Part shown: positions 54,718-64,000 of the stretch, piece after piece
Layout of the letters: the number at the start of each line of letters is the position of its first letter
Numbering within the stretch: the first letter of the stretch is position 1
NCBI RefSeq assembly: GCF_009176705.1
Contig: NZ_AP021847.1
Coordinates: 786,537 to 850,536, forward strand
DNA from: Pseudoalteromonas sp. A25
Lineage (GTDB): Bacteria > Pseudomonadota > Gammaproteobacteria > Enterobacterales > Alteromonadaceae
Length of the DNA stretch: 64,000 nt
Direction of reading: 5' to 3'
Position numbers and translations under genes: made by a program
The notes under the pieces: model-generated
Seen by the model: the letters and a program-made list of their open reading frames with translations, nothing else
The model's database searches: none
Told to the model about the DNA's origin: nothing

Positions 54718-56313
54718 TTATGGCGTGTAATATATCGGTGAGTTTGGTCCAACAGGCAGACCGAAACCAAATACCCAAATATAAAACAGTAGTACCCAGC
54801 CAACAAAAAAGAACATGCTATACGGCAACATCGTTGCCACCAACGTACCTATCCCCATATCCTTTTTGTATTTAGTTGCAACGGCTAAGATCAGCCCAAA
54901 GTAACTCATCATTGGGGTAATTAAGTTAGTGACCGAATCGCCAATTCTGTACGCGGCTTGAATGGTCTCTGGTGCGTAGCCAACTAGCATCAGCATAGGT
55001 ACAAATATAGGTGCTGTAACTGCCCATTGTGCTGACGATGAACCTAAACTAAGGTTAACCAACGCGCACATAAAAATAAACAATACAAATACTTCTGGGC
55101 CGGTAAGGTTTAGTGCAGTTAACAGCGCTGCGCCATTAATCGCTAAAATAGTACCTAGGTTCGTCCATTTAAAGAATGCAACAAACTGCGCCGCAAAAAA
55201 CACTAACACAATGTACATGCCCATAGAGCCCATTGATTTACTCATTGCATCTATTACATCGCGGTCATTTTTCATGGTGCCAACCACACGGCCATAAACA
55301 AAGCCAGGAATAGCAAAGGTAACAAAGATAAAGACGACGATACCTTTCAAAAATGGAGAGCCAGCTACAAGCCCTGTTTCAGGGTGACGCAAGATACCAT
55401 TTTCTGGCACGATAGTAATTGCAAGTAGTGCCGATACAACTAAAAGTGCGACTCCTGCCCACTTTAAGCCAGACTTTTCTTTGGCAGATAAGTGCTCAAT
55501 ATTATTTTCACCCAAGTCGATACTCGCGTCGTCTGGATTGTATTTACCAAGTCGAGGTTCTACGATTTTTTCTGTCACTAACGTACCAACAATGGCTATT
55601 AAAAATACAGAAACCATCATGAAGTACCAATTAGCTTCAGGACCAACTTGATAAGAAGGGTCAATCATTTGAGCCGCTGGTGTGGTGATACCAGCAAGTA
55701 AAGGGTCAATCGTGCCAAGTAACAAGTTTGCACTATAGCCACCTGAAACACCGGCAAAAGCAGCAGCAAGTCCCGCTAGGGGGTGGCGACCTAGGCTATG
55801 AAAAATCATCGCTGCAAGGGGGATCAACACAACATAACCCAACTCTGAAGCGGTATTTGACAATATAGCTGCAAATACAACCATGAAGGTTACTAAACGT
55901 TTAGAGGCGCCCATTACCATGCCGCGCATTGCAGCTGATAAAAGCCCTGAATGTTCAGCAACACTCACCCCCAGCAAGGCTACAAGTACAGTACCCAAAG
56001 GCGCAAAGCCAGTGAAGTTTGTAACCAAACCTGTCACTATTTTTTGTAAGCCTTCTGCGCTTAATAAACTCACAACTTCAATGATGCCATCGGGGTCTCG
56101 CCCCTTAGCGCCTTCTGGTCTAGGGTCGATAGCGCTCAAGCCCATCCAATCAGCAATACCACTAAATAAAACAATGGCAATACAAAACATGGCAAACAGT
56201 GTAATTGGGTGGGGCAACATGTTCCCCAAAAACTCAACAGTGGCTAAAAATCGGTTAAACCAACCTTTATTTTGCTGTTGATCATCTGCTTGTGTCTCTA
56301 CAACATTTGACAT
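54718..56313 (-). CDS. AbgT-family transporter
   Basis: This 531-residue inner-membrane protein has 11-13 hydrophobic helices. It starts with GWFNRFLATVEFLGNMLPHPITLFAMF and contains AEHSGLLSAAMRGMV, SNTASELGYVVLIPLAAMIFHSLGRHPLAG, and FGRIGDSVTNLITPMMSYFG-like sequence near residue 465 (YRIGDSVTNLITPM). These are hallmarks of the AbgT family, which includes p-aminobenzoyl-glutamate importers and sulfonamide exporters. Monocistronic. Confidence 0.93.
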   Translation of the reverse strand: MSNVVETQADDQQQNKGWFNRFLATVEFLGNMLPHPITLFAMFCIAIVLFSGIADWMGLSAIDPRPEGAKGRDPDGIIEVVSLLSAEGLQKIVTGLVTNFTGFAPLGTVLVALLGVSVAEHSGLLSAAMRGMVMGASKRLVTFMVVFAAILSNTASELGYVVLIPLAAMIFHSLGRHPLAGLAAAFAGVSGGYSANLLLGTIDPLLAGITTPAAQMIDPSYQVGPEANWYFMMVSVFLIAIVGTLVTEKIVEPRLGKYNPDDASIDLGENNIEHLSAKEKSGLKWAGVALLVVSALLAITIVPENGILRHPETGLVAGSPFLKGIVVFIFVTFAIPGFVYGRVVGTMKNDRDVIDAMSKSMGSMGMYIVLVFFAAQFVAFFKWTNLGTILAINGAALLTALNLTGPEVFVLFIFMCALVNLSLGSSSAQWAVTAPIFVPMLMLVGYAPETIQAAYRIGDSVTNLITPMMSYFGLILAVATKYKKDMGIGTLVATMLPYSMFFFVGWVLLFYIWVFGFGLPVGPNSPIYYTP

Positions 56314-56471
56314 AGCTTATAATCTCTAATTCTAAAAAATCGCGGTAATTTAACATTTTTTAGCGTTCTTTTCACAAGAAATCGTTAGCTAGCCGCTATT
56401 GTAAGACAAAACACCCAACGCACACCTAAACCGACACCAATACAGGAACACTCAGATCAAACGCATAACAC

Positions 56472-57947
56472 TTAAAATAGCGACAGTTGGTCATTGTTGT
56501 GGTTCGATAGCTTTGGCTTTTTTGACTGTCTATTGCGTCTCGACGCATGTTTTTTTATTACTCTGTGGGTCTCGCTTTGGTTGACGTGTATTTTGTAGTA
56601 TTGCGTTATTCGCTGTTTTGCCTGTCTTGCAGCATCATCTGGCAGCAATGCGGGTTTGTCGTAGCAGTCGGTTTTTAAAGAAGGATAGAGCCAAGGTGTA
56701 TGCACAAAGCAGTCGGGAACATGTGAAAGCTCAGGCACATACCGGCGTATAAATTCGCCTTTGGGGTCAAACCTTTGTCCTTGCGTTACTGGGTTATAGA
56801 TTCGAAACGGATTGATCCCCGTAGTACCAGATTGCATTTGCACCTGAGGGTAGTGGATACCCGGCTCATAATCGACGAAGGTACTTGCCAAAAATGCCGC
56901 GGTTTTTGTCCAATCTAACCATAGATGATAACTGGCATAGGCGACCAACATTGCGCGCATTCTAAAGTTGATCCACCCGCATTGCAATAACATCCTCATA
57001 CATGCGTCAACAAACGGTACACCTGTTTGTGCGTTTTTCCAACGCTCAAAATTTTGATGGTCAAACTCACCTTTACGTAAGCCAACAAGAGAGCGGTGCA
57101 CAGCGTGCGTTTCATAACTTGTGTCGGATTCTAATTTTTGCATAAAGTGACTATGCCAATACAAGCGCGCTAAAAAGCCTGACTTATGCCGCCTATCAAT
57201 TTGTAGTTCAGACGCCTGCTGTATCACAGCTCTTAAACTCAAGACCCCATAGCACAAGTATGGGCTCAACCTTGAGCTACATGTTATCGATTTAACAGGG
57301 CTAGATATGCCGAACAAATAGTTTTTAATTCGCTGTTCAAAAAAGCTTTGTAATGTACTGTTTGCTTTATTTATGCCACCTTGTTGAGCCCCTTTGGCTA
57401 TCAACACATCATTGCCTGGGTACGATTCTAGCAGGTGGAGACCACTGTGAAAATTTAGCAGTGAATTGACTTTGCTAGGAACGCTTAATAAATCACTCTC
57501 TATCCATTCACTTGTCAAAGCTTGCCAATGATCTCTATTCAATTTGCCTCTAAAAACGGCTTGCTGCTTAGACTCAAAAACTTGCACGTTTTTTTCACGG
57601 CACCAAGAAAAAACAGCTTTATCTCTTTTGAACGTCCAATTGTTCCCTGTTTCTTGGTGACAGAACAATCTTCTAATAGGGTATTTGTGGTGTATTTTAG
57701 ATAAAACGTCTACAACGTCTCCACGACGAACGCATAAAAAACCACCGAGTTTCTCTAAACCTTTTGCATACGAACGAATAGACTCGCTGATAAATGTAAA
57801 CTGCCTAGCACTGGTATCTTCAAGCTGCCAGTAACTTGGCTCAATTACGTATAGGAATAAAGTTGGTTCAGGATGTTTTTGACTGTAGTAAAGCGGAGCG
57901 TGATCATTGAGCCTAAAGTCTCTTTTTAACCAAACCACGTTAATCAT
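56472..57947 (-). CDS. Deoxyribodipyrimidine photolyase/cryptochrome family protein
   Basis: This 491-residue flavoprotein has an N-terminal photolyase alpha/beta domain (VVWLKRDFRLNDHAPLYY) that may hold an antenna pigment. The helical FAD domain follows (FLARLYWHSHFMQKLE; GVPFVDACMRMLLQCGWINFRMRAM split as two motifs; YHLWLDW; and GTTGINPFRIYNPVTQG). This pattern differs from class I CPD enzymes and resembles the cryptochrome-like photolyases of marine bacteria, so it may repair DNA or sense light. It overlaps the upstream 102-residue gene by 8 bases. A basic C-terminal tail (residues 460-485) is unusual. Confidence 0.88.
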   Translation of the reverse strand: MINVVWLKRDFRLNDHAPLYYSQKHPEPTLFLYVIEPSYWQLEDTSARQFTFISESIRSYAKGLEKLGGFLCVRRGDVVDVLSKIHHKYPIRRLFCHQETGNNWTFKRDKAVFSWCREKNVQVFESKQQAVFRGKLNRDHWQALTSEWIESDLLSVPSKVNSLLNFHSGLHLLESYPGNDVLIAKGAQQGGINKANSTLQSFFEQRIKNYLFGISSPVKSITCSSRLSPYLCYGVLSLRAVIQQASELQIDRRHKSGFLARLYWHSHFMQKLESDTSYETHAVHRSLVGLRKGEFDHQNFERWKNAQTGVPFVDACMRMLLQCGWINFRMRAMLVAYASYHLWLDWTKTAAFLASTFVDYEPGIHYPQVQMQSGTTGINPFRIYNPVTQGQRFDPKGEFIRRYVPELSHVPDCFVHTPWLYPSLKTDCYDKPALLPDDAARQAKQRITQYYKIHVNQSETHRVIKKHASRRNRQSKKPKLSNHNNDQLSLF

Positions 57948-58248
57948 TAACTACACCTTTGAACAACAAAGGGTAACGTCTGATCCGATTACCTATATAA
58001 TCTTCTGCAAGTACCTGCGCTATCACTCTTTCAATATCGTCATCAACCTCAAACACCCACTCAAAACGCTCTACAGCAACAAGTAGACCTCGTTTTAAAA
58101 ATGGCTGCTGCTTAAAGGCTAGGCAATTTTGTTTAACAATACTTAGTTTCTTTGGGTTTTGCCTGAGCTCTTCAAGTGCAGCATGAATAAATGCCTGTCC
58201 TCTGAGATCTGTACTAGTGCGTTTGGGCTTAACTCGTTTATACGTCAT
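57940..58248 (-). CDS. Hypothetical protein coupled to the photolyase gene
   Basis: I do not recognise this 102-residue protein. It has a basic N-terminus (YKRVKPKRTSTDLRG), then a helical part with an odd, well-ordered sequence (FEWVFEVDDDIERVIAQVL). It contains one cysteine (NCLAF). Its last eight bases overlap the photolyase start, implying coupled translation and a linked role, possibly as a small partner. Confidence 0.6.
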   Translation of the reverse strand: MTYKRVKPKRTSTDLRGQAFIHAALEELRQNPKKLSIVKQNCLAFKQQPFLKRGLLVAVERFEWVFEVDDDIERVIAQVLAEDYIGNRIRRYPLLFKGVVND

Positions 58249-58256
58249 ACAGAGAA

Positions 58257-58523
58257 CTATTCACTATCTAGTTGCTTCTTAATGGAGTCAATTTTGGCAA
58301 TGAAATCGTCTTTGTGTTTATCATGCTCATAGTCCAGATGATAAGTGTTGTGAAACCCATAACGCATCATTACACCACTGCCTTTGAAGTAAATGGTGTA
58401 TCCATCAATGTCAGAAAATGCAGTAATGCCGTTAAGGAGCTTACCTTCATCCGTAACATCTCCGTGCTTTTGAATGTATTCATACACGCTGAGGATTGTC
58501 TTACTGTCTAGTTCGTTTTTCAT
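58257..58523 (-). CDS. DUF3081 family protein
   Basis: This 88-residue acidic protein starts MKNELDSKTILSVYEYIQKHG and continues with LLNGITAFSDIDGYTIYFKG and a FHNTYHLDYEH segment, which fits my memory of the DUF3081 family of marine gammaproteobacteria. GGAG precedes its ATG. It lies 8 bases before the 102-residue gene, so it leads the three-gene photolyase operon. Function is unknown. Confidence 0.7.
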   Translation of the reverse strand: MKNELDSKTILSVYEYIQKHGDVTDEGKLLNGITAFSDIDGYTIYFKGSGVMMRYGFHNTYHLDYEHDKHKDDFIAKIDSIKKQLDSE

Positions 58524-58605
58524 AATTGCTCCGAGTTGATTGTTTTGATACGTATTAGGATTAGGGTAAGATCATTAAAATACAAGCTTAGCGGCAGTTC
58601 TCATT

Positions 58606-59541
58606 ATGCAAGTTCAATTTTTAGGCACATCTTCCGGTAGCCCTAGTCGCTATCGCAATATGTCTGCAGTTGCAATCTCGTTTGATACCTCAAAACAATG
58701 GATGCTGGTTGATTGTGGCGAAGGAACTCAACATCAAATACTCAAAACCCCATTATCGCCCGCAAAGCTTGCGATAATATGCATCACGCACATTCATGGT
58801 GATCATTGCTATGGTTTACCGGGCTTGTTATCTAGCATGTCATTACATGGTAGAAGTGAACCCGTTACCTTAATTGCACCACAAAAGCTGATCAATTTTA
58901 TTCACGCAAGCCTTGCATTGACTGATGTTAATTTAGGGTTTGATTTATACTGCCACGATGTCGAGGCATTAGCTGGCCCATTGCAACTTGCACTGTGCAA
59001 AATAGAATCGATTAAACTCAAACACCGTGTGCCAAGTTTTGGCTATAAAGTGACTGAAGCGCAAGTTCCTAAAAAGCTTAAAATTGACCAATTACAAGCA
59101 AACAATATCGAAAGTGGGCCGCACTACAACACACTGCAAAAAGGCCATAATGTCGACTACAAAGGGACCACGCTTCATGCTCATCAGTACACTTACGATA
59201 GTTACAAGCCACGTGTTGTTATTATTTGCGGCGACAACGAAAAACCGACCATACTTAGCGAATACTTAAATAATGTTGACTTGCTCGTGCATGAAGCAAC
59301 ATTCACACACCGAGATTTACTCAAAGTAGGCACTCATACCGGTCACTCTGATGCAAAAAGAGTGGCCGAGTTTGCTCAAAAATATGGCGTCAAACGATTA
59401 GCATTAACGCACTTTAGTGTTCGATATCATGGCCCAGGAATGTTGGAGCCTCTCAAAAGAGAAGCGCTCGAACATTACCAAGGCGACATACATTTTGCTG
59501 AAGACTTAATGTGTTTAACTATCCCTAAGCAACAGCTGTAG
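58606..59541 (+). CDS. rnz: Ribonuclease Z
   Basis: This 311-residue metallo-beta-lactamase-fold endonuclease cuts tRNA precursors after the discriminator base. It has the family start MQVQFLGTSSGSPSRYRN, the zinc motif THIHGDHCYGLPGLL and, later, EATFTHRD and LTHFSVRY with the histidine ligands. The length is that of the bacterial short form. The last 27 bases overlap the convergent DUF2252 gene. Confidence 0.92.
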   Translation: MQVQFLGTSSGSPSRYRNMSAVAISFDTSKQWMLVDCGEGTQHQILKTPLSPAKLAIICITHIHGDHCYGLPGLLSSMSLHGRSEPVTLIAPQKLINFIHASLALTDVNLGFDLYCHDVEALAGPLQLALCKIESIKLKHRVPSFGYKVTEAQVPKKLKIDQLQANNIESGPHYNTLQKGHNVDYKGTTLHAHQYTYDSYKPRVVIICGDNEKPTILSEYLNNVDLLVHEATFTHRDLLKVGTHTGHSDAKRVAEFAQKYGVKRLALTHFSVRYHGPGMLEPLKREALEHYQGDIHFAEDLMCLTIPKQQL

Positions 59542-60831
59542 TAACTCTTGATCTGCTTGAACTTGAATTGCATAGTTTTGTGCGGCACTGATCAGTTCAT
59601 CCACATAGCGGGGGATTATTTCTAATGCTGCTTGCTGGAATAAAGTCGAGCGTCTATCACCACGCATATGTGCTAATGCTAAAGTATGACCACAACTTGC
59701 AGCGTACTGTGTAAAGCCATTTTTTAACGCCGCTCTTTTACCAAGCATAAAGTCTTCTGGGGAGCAGCCAACTCTTGCATGGTGCCTTGAACGCACTAGC
59801 CAGTGTTTGTTTTGCCAATACACATCATCAAGAACGATATCTGGCCGACGCTGCATTTTGCGTTGGCAATTCACAGTTAAGTGCGCAGCATTTAATCGGT
59901 TTATTGGGCTCAGCTCAGTAAAATAATTTAATGGCGCCGCCATGCGTTGCTGTTTCACTTCAACGATATGGCATAATTGAAATTCTTCCTCGCACATTTT
60001 TGCGCTTTTAGGCCCAACAAGCAGATAATAACGTGTCAGATTATGCGAACCAGTACCGGCACTTAAGCGCTCAACCACATCAAGAATTTCATCATCTACA
60101 TATGGCAAAAATGTCTCAACAATCTGGTCATAAACATGTGGCTCCAACCTTTTAAATCTTTGTTTATCATCTTTAAATGCAAGCGGTAGGGCATCAAAGT
60201 CGAGCTCTTTAGCTAACGTACTATTGGTTTTAAATGCCGCACCACCAGCTTTTCTTTGCAGTGCTTTTTGCCAGCGTTTATACAATATATGTTCGTTATC
60301 GAATGAGGATAAAGCAGATTGTGTTGTTAACTTATTATTGACCGAGTCTTCGCATGCCTGCAGGTATGTTAGCAAAAAAGAGCGCGCACCTTCAGCAACT
60401 TGCGCAGAGCTAACCAAGGGTTTTTGCCTAAGTTTTATATCGTCACTCTGCATTTGTACTTCACTGGCGTGATGCCGTGCAAGATATAAGCTCGTTACAA
60501 ATCTAAATAGGTCCCAAACACCATGCCCTATGCAAGCATCATCAAAATCATTTGGGGTAAAAATAATTGTATCACCATGCGATCCTTCTTCACTGATAAA
60601 GCCAAAATTATCCGTATGACAGTCGCCTAAAATACACGTTAAAGGAATATCGAAGAGTGCTTGAGGTAGAGATATATGCTGATCTACAAAATCTTTATAC
60701 ATCAGTGCCGCACTCCCTCTTAAAAAGAGAAAAGGGCTACTGGCCATTTTTATGTGTTTTTCTAAAGCCCCTACTGTTTCAACGTTATCAATGGTAGTTA
60801 GTATGGCCTTTATTTGGTCGCGCCTATTCAT
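59515..60831 (-). CDS. DUF2252 family protein
   Basis: This protein of about 438 residues matches the DUF2252 family, with FLRGSAALMYKDF, CILGDCHTDNFGF, ITPNDFDDACIGHGVWDLFRF and GCSPEDFMLGKRA. Parts of it recall the kinase-like fold (GDCHTDNFG resembles the HxDxxxxN catalytic loop and NDFDD a metal-binding DxD). Function is unknown. The ATG at 60831 has GAGG eight bases upstream and is preferred to 60846. It converges with rnz, overlapping by 27 bases. Confidence 0.88.
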   Translation of the reverse strand: MNRRDQIKAILTTIDNVETVGALEKHIKMASSPFLFLRGSAALMYKDFVDQHISLPQALFDIPLTCILGDCHTDNFGFISEEGSHGDTIIFTPNDFDDACIGHGVWDLFRFVTSLYLARHHASEVQMQSDDIKLRQKPLVSSAQVAEGARSFLLTYLQACEDSVNNKLTTQSALSSFDNEHILYKRWQKALQRKAGGAAFKTNSTLAKELDFDALPLAFKDDKQRFKRLEPHVYDQIVETFLPYVDDEILDVVERLSAGTGSHNLTRYYLLVGPKSAKMCEEEFQLCHIVEVKQQRMAAPLNYFTELSPINRLNAAHLTVNCQRKMQRRPDIVLDDVYWQNKHWLVRSRHHARVGCSPEDFMLGKRAALKNGFTQYAASCGHTLALAHMRGDRRSTLFQQAALEIIPRYVDELISAAQNYAIQVQADQELLQLLLRDS

Positions 60832-61425
60832 AAACTTGCCTCGCATTTGGCATCATTAAATGTCGGTAATTAGTTAGCAACAACACAGGTATTGAGTCTG
60901 AATGAACGCTAACACTATTGTCTCACGCTAACTAAACGACATGACAATTTAGCTGCAGTTTTATGACATACGCATTTAGTGTTTTTTAGATTCAACTAGA
61001 AATTGAAACAAGTTATTGCAAAAGAAATAATATTGTTTAACGTGCAACAGAAAACACTAAACCCATCGCTAAACTACTTTTAACTACCACATGACACTGA
61101 GAACATCAGCCAAAATTAATACAAAACCAACCTAACCTTTAAGATAAACCCTAAAAAATAAACCACCTAAATAGACAAGTCAATAAAGCACCAAACCAAA
61201 TGGGGTATCTGAGATTACCTCAGTGTATCTAGATAATTACCAAATCCCGCACATTGTAAAATTAACAATACAATGGTTTGCGCAAACAAATCTGTCCATA
61301 AATTGACTACAGTGCGTTTTTTGCATTTTCTATACAGATGCGAGATCAGCTTTTTGATTTAGCAAGTTGTCGTGCTTTGGCCAGATAGTCAAACACCATA
61401 ATAATAATTACCGATAGGATGTAGT
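60832..61425. other. Non-coding upstream region of the TonB-dependent receptor gene
   Basis: This stretch of about 590 bases lies between the divergent DUF2252 and receptor genes. It is AT-rich, with a 7-base inverted repeat at 61252-61275 (CATTGTA and TACAATG) directly followed by the palindrome at 61276-61287. I see no gene in it. Confidence 0.55.
61276..61287. promoter_or_regulatory. Perfect 12-base palindrome, possible repressor operator
   Basis: GTTTGCGCAAAC lies 139 bases upstream of the receptor start. Its central CG and length are like operators of LacI-family repressors, which often control TonB-dependent receptors for sugars in marine bacteria. Confidence 0.45.
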
Positions 61426-64000
61426 ATGCGCATATTTAACCCAAATAAAGTTGCCCTTAGCTTAGCAACGCTATTAGCAACAGGCTCTACCTTCGCCGCA
61501 GAAAAAACCGGCGTAGAAGAAGTTGAAAAAATACAAATAACAGGCTCTCGTATCGCCCGCTCTAGTGCACAAATGACCACACCAACTACAGTACTTGACG
61601 CCAAAGCAATCGAGATGTCGGGTGTTAAGAATATTGGTGACTTAATGCATAAGTTACCCGCAATGATCGATGGTGTAGGCGGTGTGACCGCGCGCGACCA
61701 AAACGGCAGTGGTTTATCATCAGCTGGTCAAGAACTTGTAAACTTGCGTGGCTTAGGCACTGAGCGAAGCCTAGTACTTGTTAACGGTCGCAGGCACGTA
61801 CCAGGTGATGCAGGAAACTCCGCGGTTGATTTAGCAATGATCCCATCAGCTTTAGTAGAGCGTGTAGAGATCATCACCGGGGGTGCATCAGCAATTTATG
61901 GTGCAGACGCGGTAACAGGTGTTGTTAACTTCATTATGAAAAAAGACTTTGTTGGTTTTGAAGTTGATGCATCTTATGGTGAAAGTGCGCAAGGCGACGC
62001 AGCGAGTGAAGACTTATCAATAACCTTTGGCCAAGACTATGCTAATGGAAAAGGTAACTTTACTGTTCATGCTACCTACTCAAAACGTGACGAGCTCAAA
62101 GCTACAGACCGTGATTACGCAAATATGAACCACTCATTTTTGCCTAATCCAGAAAATACAGGCCCAAATGATGGGATTGCTGACACCGTATACATCAATG
62201 ACCTGCGTTTCCAAGCACTCAGTGCAGAAGGATTAATTTATGTCCCTAATGAGAATTACTTCTTTGGCGATATGCCGATAACACAAGCGCCAGTACCTAC
62301 TTTTGCAAATGACCCTATTACTTTCCCCTTCGGTAAAGTAGGTTACGACACGTTTACGCTAGATAGAGCCGATGGTCACTTCAGACCTTTCGAAAGCGGC
62401 TCGTTTTGTGATGGACCTGTACAATGTGACGGTGGTGACGGCTTTAGAACGCCTGAAACAATCTATCTAGTTGCACCAAGTGACAGATTGTTATTCGACT
62501 TTGGTACGCGCTACGACATTACCGATGACCTAACGCTGTACGCAAACGCAAAGTATGCAAAAGTAGAGTCATTCGCGACAGGGCAAGCGAGTATTTTCCA
62601 TGATGATAACTTTGGACCGTTAGTCTCTTTAAAAATAGACAATCCCTTCTTACCTGAAGGGCTAAGACCATTAATGCAGGAACGCAGCTTAAACGAAGTT
62701 GCGCTGGCAGTTATTGGTTTGCCATCTAGCTCGGATAATACCCGCGAAACTCGTCAATTTACCTTCGGTGGTCAAGGCCAGTTTAGCGATTATGACTATG
62801 AGTTTTATGTTCAGCATGGTCAAGTAGATGCGGATATATATGAAAGAACAACTTATAATGAGCGCTATTACCGCGCCTTGGATGCAACAATCAATGAAGC
62901 TGGTGAGGCGGTATGTCGTGATACATCAGACCCAGATTGCGTACCTTATAACCCCATGTTTAAACAAGCTTCAGCTGCTGCGTTAGCTTATGCAAGCGTT
63001 AATCTACATCGCCAGCAGCAAATGAAGCAAACCTTGGCAAGCTTTGTAATTAATGGTGATTTGGGCTCAACCGATCTTGGTCCTATCGCTTTTGCTGCAG
63101 GCCTTGAATATCGTAAAGAAGAATCATCAGATGAACCAGATCCTTTAACTTATGGCCGAGATGAAAATGGTGTCGGTCTTGGCTTAGTTGGATTAACCAC
63201 AGGCCAAAGCCCTGAAACAAACCTATTCTTTAGCCCTGTAAAAGGTAGTTACGATGTTAAAGAACTATTTGCCGAAGTGAGCGTGCCACTACTAGCTGAT
63301 TTACCTTTCATTGAGAGCCTTGATCTAGAAGTTGCAGGGCGTTATGCCGATAACAGCATTACTGGTGGTGATTTCACGTATAAAGGCGGTTTTAATTGGC
63401 AAATAGGGTACGACATTGGCTCAAGAATAAGCTTCTCCCGAGCCGTACGAGCCCCCAATGTTGCCGAACTGTTCAAGCCAACAACCGCCGGCGCTGGCAG
63501 GCTAACTGATCCATGTCATGCAGAAAACCTAGTCGCAAAAGAGTCAGTTACTGCAAACCGCAAAGCTAACTGTGCAGCATTAGGTCTATCACCTGATTTT
63601 CAGTCAAATGCGTCTTTTGGCACGGTATTACAACATACTAAGGGAAACCTTGAATTAAAACCCGAAACCGCTGACACGCTAACCGTTGGTCTAACATATA
63701 CACCAAGCGCTGACTTTAATTTGTCAATTGATTATTGGGATATCGAAATAACCGACGCAATCACTGAGGTTAGTGGTACCGATGTACTTGAAAACTGTGT
63801 AGATGGCTCTGCTCTAGATAGTACTTTTTGTGACAAAATCAGACGAGCTGACGACGGCAAAATTCTCTATGTTTCAGTCAATAACATTAACGCCGCTAAA
63901 TTTACAGCCAAAGGGGTAGATGTTGAGAGTATGTTAGCTTTTGATTTACCGCTAGGGCGCTTAGATTTTCGCGCTAATCTCTCATATCTTGACGAGCGTA
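61426..64000 (+). CDS. TonB-dependent outer-membrane receptor (cut by window edge)
   Basis: The frame runs open from ATG 61426 to the window end, 858 codons so far. It starts with a signal peptide (MRIFNPNKVALSLATLLATGSTFA), then VEKIQITGSRIARS (TonB box and beginning of the plug), then the plug domain with VELVNLRGLGTERSLVLVNGRRHV-type segments (RGLGTERSLVLVNGR) and IITGGASAIYGADAVTGVVNF. The rest is beta-barrel with paired cysteines in extracellular loops. AGGATG precedes the start. Such receptors import siderophores, sugars or peptides; the ligand cannot be read here. Confidence 0.93.
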   Translation, partial: MRIFNPNKVALSLATLLATGSTFAAEKTGVEEVEKIQITGSRIARSSAQMTTPTTVLDAKAIEMSGVKNIGDLMHKLPAMIDGVGGVTARDQNGSGLSSAGQELVNLRGLGTERSLVLVNGRRHVPGDAGNSAVDLAMIPSALVERVEIITGGASAIYGADAVTGVVNFIMKKDFVGFEVDASYGESAQGDAASEDLSITFGQDYANGKGNFTVHATYSKRDELKATDRDYANMNHSFLPNPENTGPNDGIADTVYINDLRFQALSAEGLIYVPNENYFFGDMPITQAPVPTFANDPITFPFGKVGYDTFTLDRADGHFRPFESGSFCDGPVQCDGGDGFRTPETIYLVAPSDRLLFDFGTRYDITDDLTLYANAKYAKVESFATGQASIFHDDNFGPLVSLKIDNPFLPEGLRPLMQERSLNEVALAVIGLPSSSDNTRETRQFTFGGQGQFSDYDYEFYVQHGQVDADIYERTTYNERYYRALDATINEAGEAVCRDTSDPDCVPYNPMFKQASAAALAYASVNLHRQQQMKQTLASFVINGDLGSTDLGPIAFAAGLEYRKEESSDEPDPLTYGRDENGVGLGLVGLTTGQSPETNLFFSPVKGSYDVKELFAEVSVPLLADLPFIESLDLEVAGRYADNSITGGDFTYKGGFNWQIGYDIGSRISFSRAVRAPNVAELFKPTTAGAGRLTDPCHAENLVAKESVTANRKANCAALGLSPDFQSNASFGTVLQHTKGNLELKPETADTLTVGLTYTPSADFNLSIDYWDIEITDAITEVSGTDVLENCVDGSALDSTFCDKIRRADDGKILYVSVNNINAAKFTAKGVDVESMLAFDLPLGRLDFRANLSYLDER

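Overview
The window looks like part of the secondary chromosome (chromid) of a marine gammaproteobacterium close to Pseudoalteromonas. The base composition is AT-rich. The gene families are typical of marine Alteromonadales: several two-component systems, secreted peptidase and amidase, MipA/OmpV with DUF3019, DUF3081 and a TonB-dependent receptor. Chromosomal metabolic genes (glcB, aceA, class II DAHP synthase, ppsA, rnz, zapE) sit beside a plasmid-type replication and partition module. The genus is an inference from gene content and was not checked by a search. Layout: 0-11.9 kb holds two-component systems, an orphan NhaR, a FosA-type enzyme, a membrane-fusion protein with an ABC ATPase but no permease, ArfB, and a mipA-DUF3019-response regulator-kinase operon. 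12-22.8 kb is largely envelope and secreted proteins: a beta-propeller lipoprotein, an undescribed secreted pair, two tandem periplasmic binding-protein-like paralogues, an S9 peptidase and an amidase. 22.9-26.9 kb holds the divergent glyoxylate-shunt genes glcB and aceA. 26.9-34.2 kb has a non-coding stretch with five origin-like repeats, then rmuC, an orphan response regulator and a SNF2/SWIM helicase. 34.3-40.5 kb is the replication hub. 40.5-64 kb holds aroG(II), ppsR/ppsA, a YdiJ-type FAD/Fe-S dehydrogenase, a lone tyrosine recombinase, a NYN protein, zapE, a Crp-like regulator, small redox and transport genes, a photolyase operon, rnz, a DUF2252 gene and a truncated TonB-dependent receptor. 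The replication hub is the most interesting part. parA and parB (minus strand) face away from rep (plus strand). The roughly 700 bp between parA and rep carry TTTTTACTAA iterons with embedded GATC sites, two DnaA boxes and an AT-rich stretch. Immediately beyond rep, and convergent with it, is a clear homologue of the replication-terminator protein Tus. The 1.1 kb after tus holds four copies (13-14 of 14 positions) of the motif GTATGATGTGTTCT, which resembles the left half of E. coli Ter. Three copies lie on the plus strand, and one lies on the minus strand directly at the tus start. If E. coli Ter polarity applies, this is a fork trap about 70 bp wide lying 2.5 kb from the origin. It would stop the rightward fork almost at once and let the leftward fork travel round the circle and end beside its own origin, so the replicon would replicate unidirectionally. 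A second group of five iteron cores lies about 10 kb left of the origin (26.96-27.20 kb), in a place suited to a copy-number or timing control locus. Minus-strand genes predominate on both sides of the origin (19 to 12 on the left, 12 to 9 on the right), which fits leftward replication weakly.
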